Positions 24,101 to 31,664 of a stretch of DNA of 64,000 nucleotides are shown one piece after another; the stretch's first letter is position 1, and every line of letters begins with the position of its first letter. Where the stretch lies: assembly GCF_001420595.1 (NCBI RefSeq), contig NZ_LJIX01000006.1, positions 1 through 64,000 of the forward strand. Reading direction: 5' to 3'. Both the position numbers and the translations under genes were made by a program. Source of the stretch: Cytobacillus solani. GTDB lineage: Bacteria > Bacillota > Bacilli > Bacillales > Cytobacillaceae. A model generated the notes under the pieces. It saw nothing but the letters and a program-made list of their open reading frames with translations, ran no database searches and was not told the origin of the DNA.

Positions 24101-25105
24101 TTATATATAGCTGCTCAGTAGTAAAAGGACAATAAATATAATTGATGCGACCAACGCTAACACACTTATAACAAACTTAAATCGAAAGACATTAAGCATC
24201 ATGATTGTATTTTTAAAATCAATCATTGGACCAAAAATTAAGAAGCCTAGAATAGAAGATGTTGGGAATAAACTGCTGAATGAAGCACCGATAAATGCAT
24301 CCGCCTCGGAACAAAGAGATAATACATATGCTAAGCCCATCATTACTATTAATGAGGCTACTGTTCCATCCCCAGCCTCTAGCAGCGCTTTAGCTGGCAT
24401 ATATGTTTGCACAAAGGCAGCTAAAATAGCCCCGATGACTAAGTATTTTCCCATATCAAAGAATTCATCTATCGAATGGGTTAGCATAGACCAAAATCGA
24501 TTTAAAAAAGGCCCTTTTTTTGTATGTGAATGTGAATGGATCGTTTGCTTCTGGGGTGCAGTTTTAAATTGATTCCCTTTAAAAAGAAGGCTGATTACGA
24601 TGGATATGATAATGGCAATGACAAAACCTAAGCCCATTCTTAATCCTGCAATTTTAAAGTTGTTTCCAAAGGCCATGTATGTAGAGGCGATAACGATTGG
24701 GTTGATAAGAGGTCCTGTTAGCATAAAGCCCATCGCAGCGTGGATAGGCACCCCTTTGGAGATAAGTCTTCGAACAATAGGAACAATCCCGCATTCACAT
24801 GCAGGGAACAGGGCTCCTATAATACAGCTCATAAGCACAGCCAGTAATTTATTTTTGGGAATGCATTTCTTGATATGTTCTTCTGTTACGAAAATTTGGA
24901 TAATTCCTGCGATAAGGACACCGACGAGTACAAAAGGAAGTGCTTCTATTAAAATACTCAAAAATATCGTATTCATGTTTAAAAAAGAAGCTGGTACTTC
25001 AAATAGATTTTTTATATTAGAGCCAAATGAAAAAAAGAATAAAGCCAATCCGATAATTAAAATCCCCGTTATATCTATGATATTAGCATGGAAAAGGCGT
25101 TTCAT
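24101..25105 (-). CDS. ycgR: YcgR permease (DUF318/PF03773)
   Basis: A 334-residue permease with about eight membrane segments. It has the family motifs PACECGIVPIVRRLI near residue 120 and SLCSEADAFIGASF near residue 270, both with conserved Cys-Glu pairs. A His-rich cytosolic loop (TIHSHSHTKKG) sits in the middle. Related proteins move arsenic or metals. Together with YcgQ it probably handles zinc. AGGAGG precedes the ATG. It lies downstream of znuA on the same strand, separated by a terminator-like hairpin. Confidence 0.88.
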   Translation of the reverse strand: MKRLFHANIIDITGILIIGLALFFFSFGSNIKNLFEVPASFLNMNTIFLSILIEALPFVLVGVLIAGIIQIFVTEEHIKKCIPKNKLLAVLMSCIIGALFPACECGIVPIVRRLISKGVPIHAAMGFMLTGPLINPIVIASTYMAFGNNFKIAGLRMGLGFVIAIIISIVISLLFKGNQFKTAPQKQTIHSHSHTKKGPFLNRFWSMLTHSIDEFFDMGKYLVIGAILAAFVQTYMPAKALLEAGDGTVASLIVMMGLAYVLSLCSEADAFIGASFSSLFPTSSILGFLIFGPMIDFKNTIMMLNVFRFKFVISVLALVASIIFIVLLLLSSYI

Positions 25106-25179
25106 GAATTCCTCCTACAAAAGATAAGTGTATTTTAACAAGCAGCCTATTGTGACTAATCAGGGCTTGTCAAACAAAA

Positions 25180-25222
25180 AAATAAAAAGTCCCTCCTGCC
25201 ATTCATGTGGCAGGGAAGGGGG
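25180..25222 (-). terminator. Terminator after znuA
   Basis: CCTGCCA and TGGCAGG form the core stem with flanking CCCT/AGGG. On the minus strand it is followed by a T-rich run. It may attenuate rather than end transcription into ycgR-ycgQ, for which I see no separate Zur box. Confidence 0.7.
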
Positions 25223-25231
25223 ATTCAAACC

Positions 25232-26293
25232 TTAATTGTTTAATGCCTTCTTAATAGTTTCTAGATTCCTTCTCATTATGCTAAAGTAATCATCATTTTG
25301 CTTCAAATTCTCTTCTGTAATTGCTTCTAGATTATGAAGAATAAGAGATTCGGCTCCAATCTCTTTCTGAATAATTTCCGCTACTTTTGTTGATAGGTTC
25401 TGTTCGAAGATCACGTATTGAATTTGATGTTCCTTCGATTCTTCAATAATACTTTGCAAGCCTTTCTGTGTAGGCTCCTGTGTTGGAGACAGGCCTGCAA
25501 TAGCAATCTGTTCAATTCCGTATCTTTCTTCCCAATATCCATAGGCTGCATGAGAAACGAGCAAATACTTTGTTTTTGAATTCTCGATGGCCGTTTTATA
25601 TTCCTCGTCAAGTTTCTCTAATTCGCCTTTTAGTTGCAAGAAATTAGTTTCGAACTCTGATTTATGTTCTGGCATTAATTGGATTAGTGAGTTTTTTATA
25701 TTAGTAGCAAGTTCAATTGATAGAATAGGATCCAGCCATACATGAGGGTCATAATCACCATGGTGATGACCGTGTTCTTCATGCTCATGGTGCTCTTCAG
25801 TACTTACTTCGTCATGGCTATGTTCGCCTTGGTCGTGGGTGTGCCCATCATCTTCGTCATGATTATGTTCGCCTTCATCCTCGTGATCATGCTCATGGGT
25901 TGATTTTAATAGATCAATACCATCACCAGCTTTTAGAATAGCGACGTTCTCGTTCTTCAAAGATTCTGTTGCTTTCTCTGCAAATCCTTCGATTCCAACT
26001 CCTGTATAAATGAATAAATCAGAAACAGCAAGTCCCATCATATCTTTCGTAGAAGGCTCAAAGGAATGAGCATCCACATTTGGCGGGTAAATACTCTTAA
26101 CGTCAACATAGTTTCCGCCAATTTTCTTTGTGAAATCTTCTAGAGGATAAATAGTTGTTAAAACAGTTAATTTATCCTCATCCTTGTCTACGTTTTCTCC
26201 GTCAGCTTTCTTTGCTGTTTCTGTGTTTCCGCAGCCTGAAAGCATTAGACTGAATGTAAATAGGGAGGTGAGAAGAGGTTTTTTAAATTTCAT
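25232..26293 (-). CDS. znuA: Zinc-binding lipoprotein ZnuA/AdcA-type
   Basis: A 353-residue solute-binding lipoprotein. Its signal peptide ends in the lipobox LSGC. The cluster A-I pattern is clear: IYPLEDFTKKIGG, then PPNVDAHSFEP, a long His/Asp/Glu-rich zinc loop at about 140-190, DYDPHVWLDP, SHAAYGYW, and the final EQNLSTKVAEII. I start at the ATG at 26293 because TTGGAG lies 8 bases before it; the ATG at 26314 overlaps that site. A Zur box lies upstream. The ATPase and permease genes of a normal Znu system are not adjacent. Confidence 0.92.
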   Translation of the reverse strand: MKFKKPLLTSLFTFSLMLSGCGNTETAKKADGENVDKDEDKLTVLTTIYPLEDFTKKIGGNYVDVKSIYPPNVDAHSFEPSTKDMMGLAVSDLFIYTGVGIEGFAEKATESLKNENVAILKAGDGIDLLKSTHEHDHEDEGEHNHDEDDGHTHDQGEHSHDEVSTEEHHEHEEHGHHHGDYDPHVWLDPILSIELATNIKNSLIQLMPEHKSEFETNFLQLKGELEKLDEEYKTAIENSKTKYLLVSHAAYGYWEERYGIEQIAIAGLSPTQEPTQKGLQSIIEESKEHQIQYVIFEQNLSTKVAEIIQKEIGAESLILHNLEAITEENLKQNDDYFSIMRRNLETIKKALNN

Positions 26294-26347
26294 ATGTGTA
26301 ACTCCAATCTTCATTAATTTACTAGTACATGAAACTATCAGCGGCTT

Positions 26348-26368
26348 AAATCGTAATTATTACGTTTT
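26348..26368. promoter_or_regulatory. Zur box upstream of znuA
   Basis: AAATCGTAAT-T-ATTACGTTTT differs from a perfect Zur palindrome at one position. It lies about 55 bases before the znuA start. Confidence 0.88.
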
Positions 26369-26462
26369 ACATTCTAAAGTAAGACTATGAGTTTGTAAAT
26401 GTTTTTATGCTTTCTTTCCTTTAAAATTTCACTTTTTAATAAATCAACGCAGCATAATGGAA

Positions 26463-26492
26463 AAAACGGCAGATCGATTTCTGCCGTTTTTA
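26463..26492. terminator. Terminator of the ABC-F gene
   Basis: AAAACGGCAG pairs with CTGCCGTTTT. On the minus strand a T-run follows. Confidence 0.8.
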
Positions 26493-26497
26493 CCTTG

Positions 26498-28063
26498 TTA
26501 TTGGTTTGCCAATTTTCGCTTTTCAGCTAAAAGTCTTTGAAATTCTAATTCCAGCTCATCAGAAGGTTCCATACTAAGGCGGCTCAGTACTTCTGTTATC
26601 CTAGTTTCTAATAGGAGGAGCTGATCCCCTTTTGTATCGTGTGCAACTTTTGGTGTATAGTTTTTGAATTGCTCATATGTCCCATCAAATAACTGAATCT
26701 CTTGGTTGTCAATCGCTAAAATTCGTGTGGCAATGCTCTCGATAAATTGCCGATCATGAGAAACAAAAATAACGGTTCCTTCATATTCCTGCAAGAGGGC
26801 TTCGAGTGCTTCCACTGATGGGATGTCAAGAAAGTTTGTTGGTTCGTCTAATATAATTGTATTAATTTCACTAACAAATAATTTAGCGAATGCTACTTTT
26901 ACTCGTTCCCCGCCGCTTAGGACACCAACTGGCTTATAGACATCCTCTCTGAAAAAATGCAGCCTCGCCAGGACTGTCCGTATGAATGTCTCATTCTGTA
27001 TCGAGGTTGTGCTGACATTTTCAAGTATGGATTTTTCTGTATTTAAAATATCGATGTTTTGACTAAAATAGCCGATTTTCATGGAAGGGGAGATCGATAT
27101 CCCTTCCTCCTGATTCATTATTTTTTTCACGAGCGTTGTTTTTCCGCATCCGTTCGGTCCGATGATAGCAAGCTTATCTCCTCCGCGTACATGAAAGCTG
27201 GCAGATTTCCAGAGTAATCTCTTACCGATCGAACATTGTATATCTTCTGCTCGCAGGACAATTCGTCCTTTAAAGGTTTCTTCGTTAGGCAAATTCATTT
27301 TTATGACAGGCGCATCTTTGACTTTTTCAACTTTATCAAGCTTTTCTAAACGCGTTTCAATCGCCTTTGCCGTTTTTTGCAGTTTCTTTTGCTTTTTAGC
27401 GAAGTAAGGCTTGGATTTTCCCGCTTCGATCGAACTTACATTTTTCGGTGTTTTCGTAGCTCGTTCTGCTTTTTTCTCTTTTAATATTAATGCTTCCTCT
27501 AACTGTTTTTTCTTCTTCTCATATGATTCGTAAGCTTGCTTCTGCTGGTGCAGCTCCAATTCCTTCTGCTCCATGTAATCGGAGTAGTTACCCTTATATA
27601 CTTTCACTTTTCCTTCATTAAGCTCCCAAATGGACGTACATAAAGCATCTAAAAATGCACGGTCATGTGAAACAAGAACAAGTGCGCTGAGGGACTTTTT
27701 GAATTTCTTTTCCAGCCATTCAATGTGGCTCGTATCCAAATTTGTTGTTGGTTCATCTGCTAGTAAAATAGCAGGGCTTTTTGCGAGTGCGGCATTAATA
27801 TATTCCTGTGTCACCTCTCCGCCACTTTTTGTCGTATCCGTTCTTTTTAGCTGCGGTAAAAGCTCGCATATGCCATTTGTTGCGATCGTTCCGTTGTCAG
27901 GAGATGTTTCTCCTGCTAAAACCTCTAATAAGGTTGTTTTTCCACAGCCGTTCCTGCCAACAAGACCAATTCGATCATGTTTTTGAATTTGTAATTTTTC
28001 TATATCTAATAATAAACGGTCTTTTATAAATAATTTGATATGGTTTGCTTCTAATAGCATCAT
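26498..28063 (-). CDS. ABC-F ribosome protection protein (Vga/VmlR-like)
   Basis: A 521-residue protein with two ABC domains and no membrane segments. Walker A motifs are GRNGCGKTTL near residue 37 and GPNGCGKTTL near 302; Walker B plus DEPT motifs are LLADEPTTNLD and IILDEPTNFLD. A long charged linker with KKKKQLEEALILKEKKAE runs at about 185-265. This is the antibiotic-resistance ABC-F type, which enters the ribosomal E site and displaces lincosamides, streptogramins A or pleuromutilins. The leader upstream has an intrinsic terminator and a three-codon uORF, the control seen for such genes. Confidence 0.88.
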   Translation of the reverse strand: MMLLEANHIKLFIKDRLLLDIEKLQIQKHDRIGLVGRNGCGKTTLLEVLAGETSPDNGTIATNGICELLPQLKRTDTTKSGGEVTQEYINAALAKSPAILLADEPTTNLDTSHIEWLEKKFKKSLSALVLVSHDRAFLDALCTSIWELNEGKVKVYKGNYSDYMEQKELELHQQKQAYESYEKKKKQLEEALILKEKKAERATKTPKNVSSIEAGKSKPYFAKKQKKLQKTAKAIETRLEKLDKVEKVKDAPVIKMNLPNEETFKGRIVLRAEDIQCSIGKRLLWKSASFHVRGGDKLAIIGPNGCGKTTLVKKIMNQEEGISISPSMKIGYFSQNIDILNTEKSILENVSTTSIQNETFIRTVLARLHFFREDVYKPVGVLSGGERVKVAFAKLFVSEINTIILDEPTNFLDIPSVEALEALLQEYEGTVIFVSHDRQFIESIATRILAIDNQEIQLFDGTYEQFKNYTPKVAHDTKGDQLLLLETRITEVLSRLSMEPSDELELEFQRLLAEKRKLANQ

Positions 28064-28095
28064 ACAATCATCCCCATTTCATAAGTGCTTGGAGA

Positions 28096-28131
28096 CAAAA
28101 AAGCCTCCTATCTGCATTCAGAATAGGAGGC
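28096..28131 (-). terminator. Attenuator terminator of the ABC-F leader
   Basis: GCCTCCTAT and ATAGGAGGC form a 9-bp stem with loop TCTGAATGCAG, followed on the minus strand by TTTTTTG. It lies 33 bases before the gene start. Its 5' arm region CTCCTATTCTG can instead pair with CAGAATAGGATTAG upstream (28195-28181). Confidence 0.85.
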
Positions 28132-28280
28132 ATAGGGGTGCACAAAGAGACTACTCCCTTTGAAGGACCAACTATAGAAACCTAATCCTATTCTGAAAAC
28201 CTCGATTGAAGACAACACGAAATAGAGCAGATATCTGCTAACTAAGACAGTCTTCAATTGATTGCTTTCGAAAAATAGGA

Positions 28281-28292
28281 TTAGAACTTCAT
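28281..28292 (-). CDS. Three-codon leader ORF (MKF)
   Basis: On the minus strand AAAGGGTGA lies 9 bases before ATG AAG TTC TAA. The stop codon is the first part of TAATCCTATT, which pairs over 11 bases with AATAGGATTAG at 28192-28181. A ribosome held here would free that second strand to open the terminator. Such minimal uORFs are consistent with drug-sensing leaders of ABC-F genes. The peptide itself is an inference. Confidence 0.6.
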   Translation of the reverse strand: MKF

Positions 28293-28327
28293 CTAATTGG
28301 GTCACCCTTTCGCGTATAGTTATTATT

Positions 28328-28356
28328 ACAATATACAATTAGCTGGTATTTGTCAA
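28328..28356 (-). promoter_or_regulatory. Sigma-A promoter of the ABC-F leader
   Basis: TTGACA (28356-28351), 17 bases, then TATTGT (28333-28328). The predicted transcript starts near 28321, giving a leader of about 258 bases. Confidence 0.65.
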
Positions 28357-28419
28357 TTGACTGATAAAAAATGGTGGGAATGATATGCATTTAAATGGCC
28401 CGATACAATTTGTTGAAAT

Positions 28420-29406
28420 TTAATATTTAAATAACATCGCAATAAATTCGTGGCCTCCGCCAATTGTCCAAAAAAGGATATGATCTCCACGTTTTATTCG
28501 ACCAGATTCAATTCCTTCATAAAGGGCAATAAATGGACTGCTTGTTCCTGTATAGCCATATTGGTCACCCACATACATTATTTTTTGATCAGGAATGTTA
28601 AAATGTTCTTGGATTTTTAGGATATTAGAGAGAGCAAATTGTGATAAACAATAACTATCAATATCTTCACTTTTTAAGTGGTTGCGTTCTAATAGTTTTT
28701 TGATTTTTTCATATGTAAAGGGCAAAGAGACGCTTCCATCAAATGGAAACCATTTCATATAATCAATCGATCCTTCTCCTTTAATAGCCTGGGATAAACC
28801 CTCTTCAGGATAAAGAATATTATCTCGATAAGTGGAATCTACTTCATAGATCGCATCGATAAATCCGGTATTCTCTTCGGTTTTCTCGAGTATTACGGCA
28901 CAAGCAGCATCGCCAAAATTAGCATATGTGATTTCCTCTTCAGGATTAGCAATAAGTGAAAAATTATCTGAACCTATAATTAAGGCGGTACGTACATGTG
29001 GATTAGATAACATATAACGTGAAGCTTGCTCTATTGAAATGGTCATTCCAGCACAATTTGCGTTTGTATCCATTACAATTGTATCTTTTTTTCCCTTAAT
29101 AGAATGGTGAACATAGATGGCATTGGTAGGCACAGTTTTCTCTGGGACTTGAGTTGAAAAAATAATCATATCAATATCTGTTCCTGTTAACCCTGCCTTT
29201 TCTAATACGCGTTTGGATGCTTCTACCGCCATTGTTATCCCATTTTCACTGTTATTCTCAATTAGGTATCTTTCATTACGTCCCATAACATCCAAAAAAT
29301 GAGTAATATCTCTGCCTTTTTGTTTAAAATGATCAATAAAGTAGTCGTTTTTAACAATTTTATTAGGGTGGTAAACCTCAATTGCATTGATTTTAATGTT
29401 TGTCAT
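28420..29406 (-). CDS. KAS III (FabH)-like enzyme lacking His and Asn of the triad
   Basis: A 328-residue thiolase-fold protein of the FabH group. The nucleophile is Cys118 in TNANCAGM. In FabH the triad is completed by His in a HQAN motif and Asn in GNTSAASIP. Here these regions read LSQFALSN and YGYTGTSSPFIAL, so both residues appear replaced. It may transfer acyl groups without decarboxylation, as some KAS III-like acyltransferases do. A small STAS-like protein is encoded just upstream in the same direction. There is no acyl carrier protein nearby. Confidence 0.8.
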   Translation of the reverse strand: MTNIKINAIEVYHPNKIVKNDYFIDHFKQKGRDITHFLDVMGRNERYLIENNSENGITMAVEASKRVLEKAGLTGTDIDMIIFSTQVPEKTVPTNAIYVHHSIKGKKDTIVMDTNANCAGMTISIEQASRYMLSNPHVRTALIIGSDNFSLIANPEEEITYANFGDAACAVILEKTEENTGFIDAIYEVDSTYRDNILYPEEGLSQAIKGEGSIDYMKWFPFDGSVSLPFTYEKIKKLLERNHLKSEDIDSYCLSQFALSNILKIQEHFNIPDQKIMYVGDQYGYTGTSSPFIALYEGIESGRIKRGDHILFWTIGGGHEFIAMLFKY

Positions 29407-29438
29407 AACGTCTCCTATGGATGTCTTATAAATGTATT

Positions 29439-29479
29439 AAGTAAATGAGTAAGACTAAAAAAGCCTTACTCATTTACTT
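29439..29479 (-). terminator. Hairpin between the STAS-like and KAS III-like genes
   Basis: Two perfect 15-base arms (29439-29453, 29465-29479). The T-run sits in the loop, not after it, so this may be a processing or stability element in a shared mRNA instead of a full terminator. Confidence 0.5.
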
Positions 29480-29485
29480 ATCGTA

Positions 29486-29833
29486 TTAAATTTCAGTGAC
29501 CTCTACATTATTTAAACCGGTATTGCGAGCTAAACGGCTTAATTGCATTTTCAAGACCGCACTCTTTTTTATTTCAATAACAATTTTTTTGAACCCAGAA
29601 CTATGATAAAGTCGGAAGCAGTTTTCAAGATCTGGAATCATTTCTTGCGTAACTAGATTTAAATCTCGGCAATCAAATTGAAGTATAAATTCATCAGCCT
29701 TAATAGCACTTGTTTTACGCTGGTATTCATTAATAAATTCTTGTGCCTTTTCAGGTGTAAAACTTCCACTAACCGTCATGTCGATTGTCTTTTTCACTTG
29801 ATTTACATTCATCGAATAAGATCCTGTTGCCAT
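29486..29833 (-). CDS. Small STAS-like protein
   Basis: A 115-residue soluble alpha/beta protein. The pattern FILQFDCRDLNLVTQEMIPD, then FRLYHSSGFKKIVIEIKKS resembles the strand-helix order of STAS-type domains, without the usual phosphorylatable DSSG. AAGGAAG lies upstream of the ATG. It precedes the KAS III-like gene by 79 bases and was probably acquired or kept with it. Its function is unknown; a scaffold or regulator for the enzyme is possible. Confidence 0.55.
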   Translation of the reverse strand: MATGSYSMNVNQVKKTIDMTVSGSFTPEKAQEFINEYQRKTSAIKADEFILQFDCRDLNLVTQEMIPDLENCFRLYHSSGFKKIVIEIKKSAVLKMQLSRLARNTGLNNVEVTEI

Positions 29834-30109
29834 AATTGGTTACACACTTCCTTTATTAATTGGTTATTTACTATTAAATTTAGTAAAGCTATTCAAAAAA
29901 TCATTATATCAGAAAAATATGGGTGAAAAGTGAAAAAATGGTGAAAAATAAATGTATTAATAATTAGATTATTTTAAAATATTCGGGATTGTTATACTAA
30001 AAAAAGGAGAAATGTACTCTGATTTAGTTAAATTCCACATCACTCCTGTTGCTTCAACGCAATAAAGGATGGTATTATTTTACATAATATACGGAAAGGA
30101 AGGATGAAG

Positions 30110-30622
30110 ATGTCATTTGAAAGTGTAAAAGCTCATTTTAAAAAATGGAATCGTGAAATGGATATGATGGTGTTTGATACATCAAGCGCAACCGTTGATC
30201 TGGCTGCTGAAGCAATAGGTGTCATTCCTGCAAGAATTGCAAAGACTCTTTCATTTCGAGGAGAAGGGGACAAAGCTATTCTTGTTGTTGCAGCTGGGGA
30301 TGCAAAGATTGATAATAAGAAATTTCGTCAAGCTTTCCAATTGAAAGCGCGCATGCTTTCAGCAGATGAGGTAGTGGAGCAAACGGGGCATATGATTGGC
30401 GGTGTCTGTCCGTTTGGGTTGGCGAATGATTTGGATGTTTATTTAGATGTCTCCATGAAACGTTTCGAGACTCTTTTCCCTGCTTGTGGAAGTACCAACT
30501 CAGCCATTGAACTTACATGTGATGAAATTTTTGAATTTTCCTCTGCAAAAGAATGGGTTGATGTTTGTAAAGGCTGGGAGGATACTGACTCCGAAAATAA
30601 AATAGAATTTTCCCAAGTATAA
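30110..30622 (+). CDS. YbaK/EbsC-type aminoacyl-tRNA deacylase
   Basis: A 170-residue protein of the YbaK/ProX editing family. It has RIAKTLSFRGEGDKAILVVA with the conserved Lys, DNKKFRQAF, and GGVCPFGLANDLDVYLD, then ACGSTNSAIELTCDEI. These enzymes hydrolyse mischarged tRNA such as Cys- or Ala-tRNA(Pro) in trans. I start at the ATG at 30110, 9 bases after AAAGGA; the ATG at 30104 is too close. The gene stands alone. Confidence 0.88.
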   Translation: MSFESVKAHFKKWNREMDMMVFDTSSATVDLAAEAIGVIPARIAKTLSFRGEGDKAILVVAAGDAKIDNKKFRQAFQLKARMLSADEVVEQTGHMIGGVCPFGLANDLDVYLDVSMKRFETLFPACGSTNSAIELTCDEIFEFSSAKEWVDVCKGWEDTDSENKIEFSQV

Positions 30623-30712
30623 CAGGGTACTCATTAATCGATTCGTGTTCATGCTAAAGGTCTATGACTTAGGGAATAGTAGTATGAAAGACGCAATTTC
30701 AAGGTGAAAAAG

Positions 30713-31639
30713 ATGAAAATGCTTTGCATTGATGGCGGTGGAATTCGAGGAGTATTTGCTATTTCTATTTTACAAGCAATAGAGGAAGAGTGGGAATGTC
30801 CGATTGACGACTTATTTGATGTGGTGGCTGGAACAAGTACAGGGGCGATTATATCTGCATCTATTGTATTGAAGAAGAGTATGAGAGAAGTCATGAAAAG
30901 TTATGAATTATATGGGAAGAAAATTTTTGTCAGGCAAGCAAAGGTGGGCCTTTTTAAAAGTATATATAGTGATCAGTATTTACGTCGTTTTTTTCGGAAG
31001 GCATTTGGTGAAATGGCACTTGCAGATATTAAAAAGCCGCTGCTGATCCCTGCAGTGGATGTGACAAATGGAAAGCCCTTTATTCATCGATCGAACTACG
31101 GACATACGGAGAATGATGATTTATCTATTAAGCTTTGGGATGCTGTTCTCTCCTCCTGTTCGGCACCGGTTTTTTTTCCGCCTAACAATATTAATAATCA
31201 GTACTTGTCCATTGATGGGGGTTTATGGGCAAATAATCCATCGCTCGTTTGTGTGACGGAGGCACTTCATCATTTTAAAAAAGATATAAAGGAAATAGAG
31301 ATCTTTTCTATTGGTACAGGTATGCAGCATATTGATTTTACTATTGGGAAGGAAAAATACTGGGGGGCAAAGCATTGGCTGCCAATTCATTTTCCATCAA
31401 TGAAGATGACACCAAAATTGCTGGACTTGGCCCTTCAATTGTCATCCGAATCAGTTACGTATCATTGTCAGCATCTGCTTGGTAATCACTATTTTCGATT
31501 AAATGGGGATCTTGGGGAAGAAATGCCCTTTGATGAAATTAAATTTATCGATGAACTGATTGAATTGGGAAAACAGGCTTTTTTGAATAAGAAGAAAGAT
31601 GTTATGTCATTTTTGAATAAAAAGCCTGATTCCCCATAA
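30713..31639 (+). CDS. Patatin-like phospholipase (CapV-like)
   Basis: A 308-residue cytosolic patatin. The oxyanion motif DGGGIRG is at residues 7-13, the nucleophile elbow GTSTG near 42, and the dyad Asp in DGGLWANNP near 168. Patatins cleave acyl chains of membrane lipids. This compact form resembles CapV effectors of CBASS and also stand-alone bacterial patatins. No nucleotidyltransferase or ubiquitin-like partner is near, so a defence role is unproven. The ATG at 30713 is preferred because AAGGTG lies 7 bases upstream. Confidence 0.85.
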   Translation: MKMLCIDGGGIRGVFAISILQAIEEEWECPIDDLFDVVAGTSTGAIISASIVLKKSMREVMKSYELYGKKIFVRQAKVGLFKSIYSDQYLRRFFRKAFGEMALADIKKPLLIPAVDVTNGKPFIHRSNYGHTENDDLSIKLWDAVLSSCSAPVFFPPNNINNQYLSIDGGLWANNPSLVCVTEALHHFKKDIKEIEIFSIGTGMQHIDFTIGKEKYWGAKHWLPIHFPSMKMTPKLLDLALQLSSESVTYHCQHLLGNHYFRLNGDLGEEMPFDEIKFIDELIELGKQAFLNKKKDVMSFLNKKPDSP

Positions 31640-31659
31640 CTAATGGTTGGGAATCAGGC
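31624..31659. terminator. Bidirectional terminator
   Basis: GCCTGATTCCC (31624-31634) pairs with GGGAATCAGGC (31649-31659), between convergent genes. Confidence 0.85.
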
Positions 31660-31664
31660 CTCAA

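Noticed and set aside
28108-28338. A 76-codon minus-strand frame in the ABC-F leader
   Set aside because: It starts at or before the predicted transcript start, has no ribosome binding site and runs through the attenuator. The three-codon ORF fits better.
30713-31639. A CBASS defence system
   Set aside because: Only a patatin is present; the flanking deacylase and MMPL genes are unrelated.
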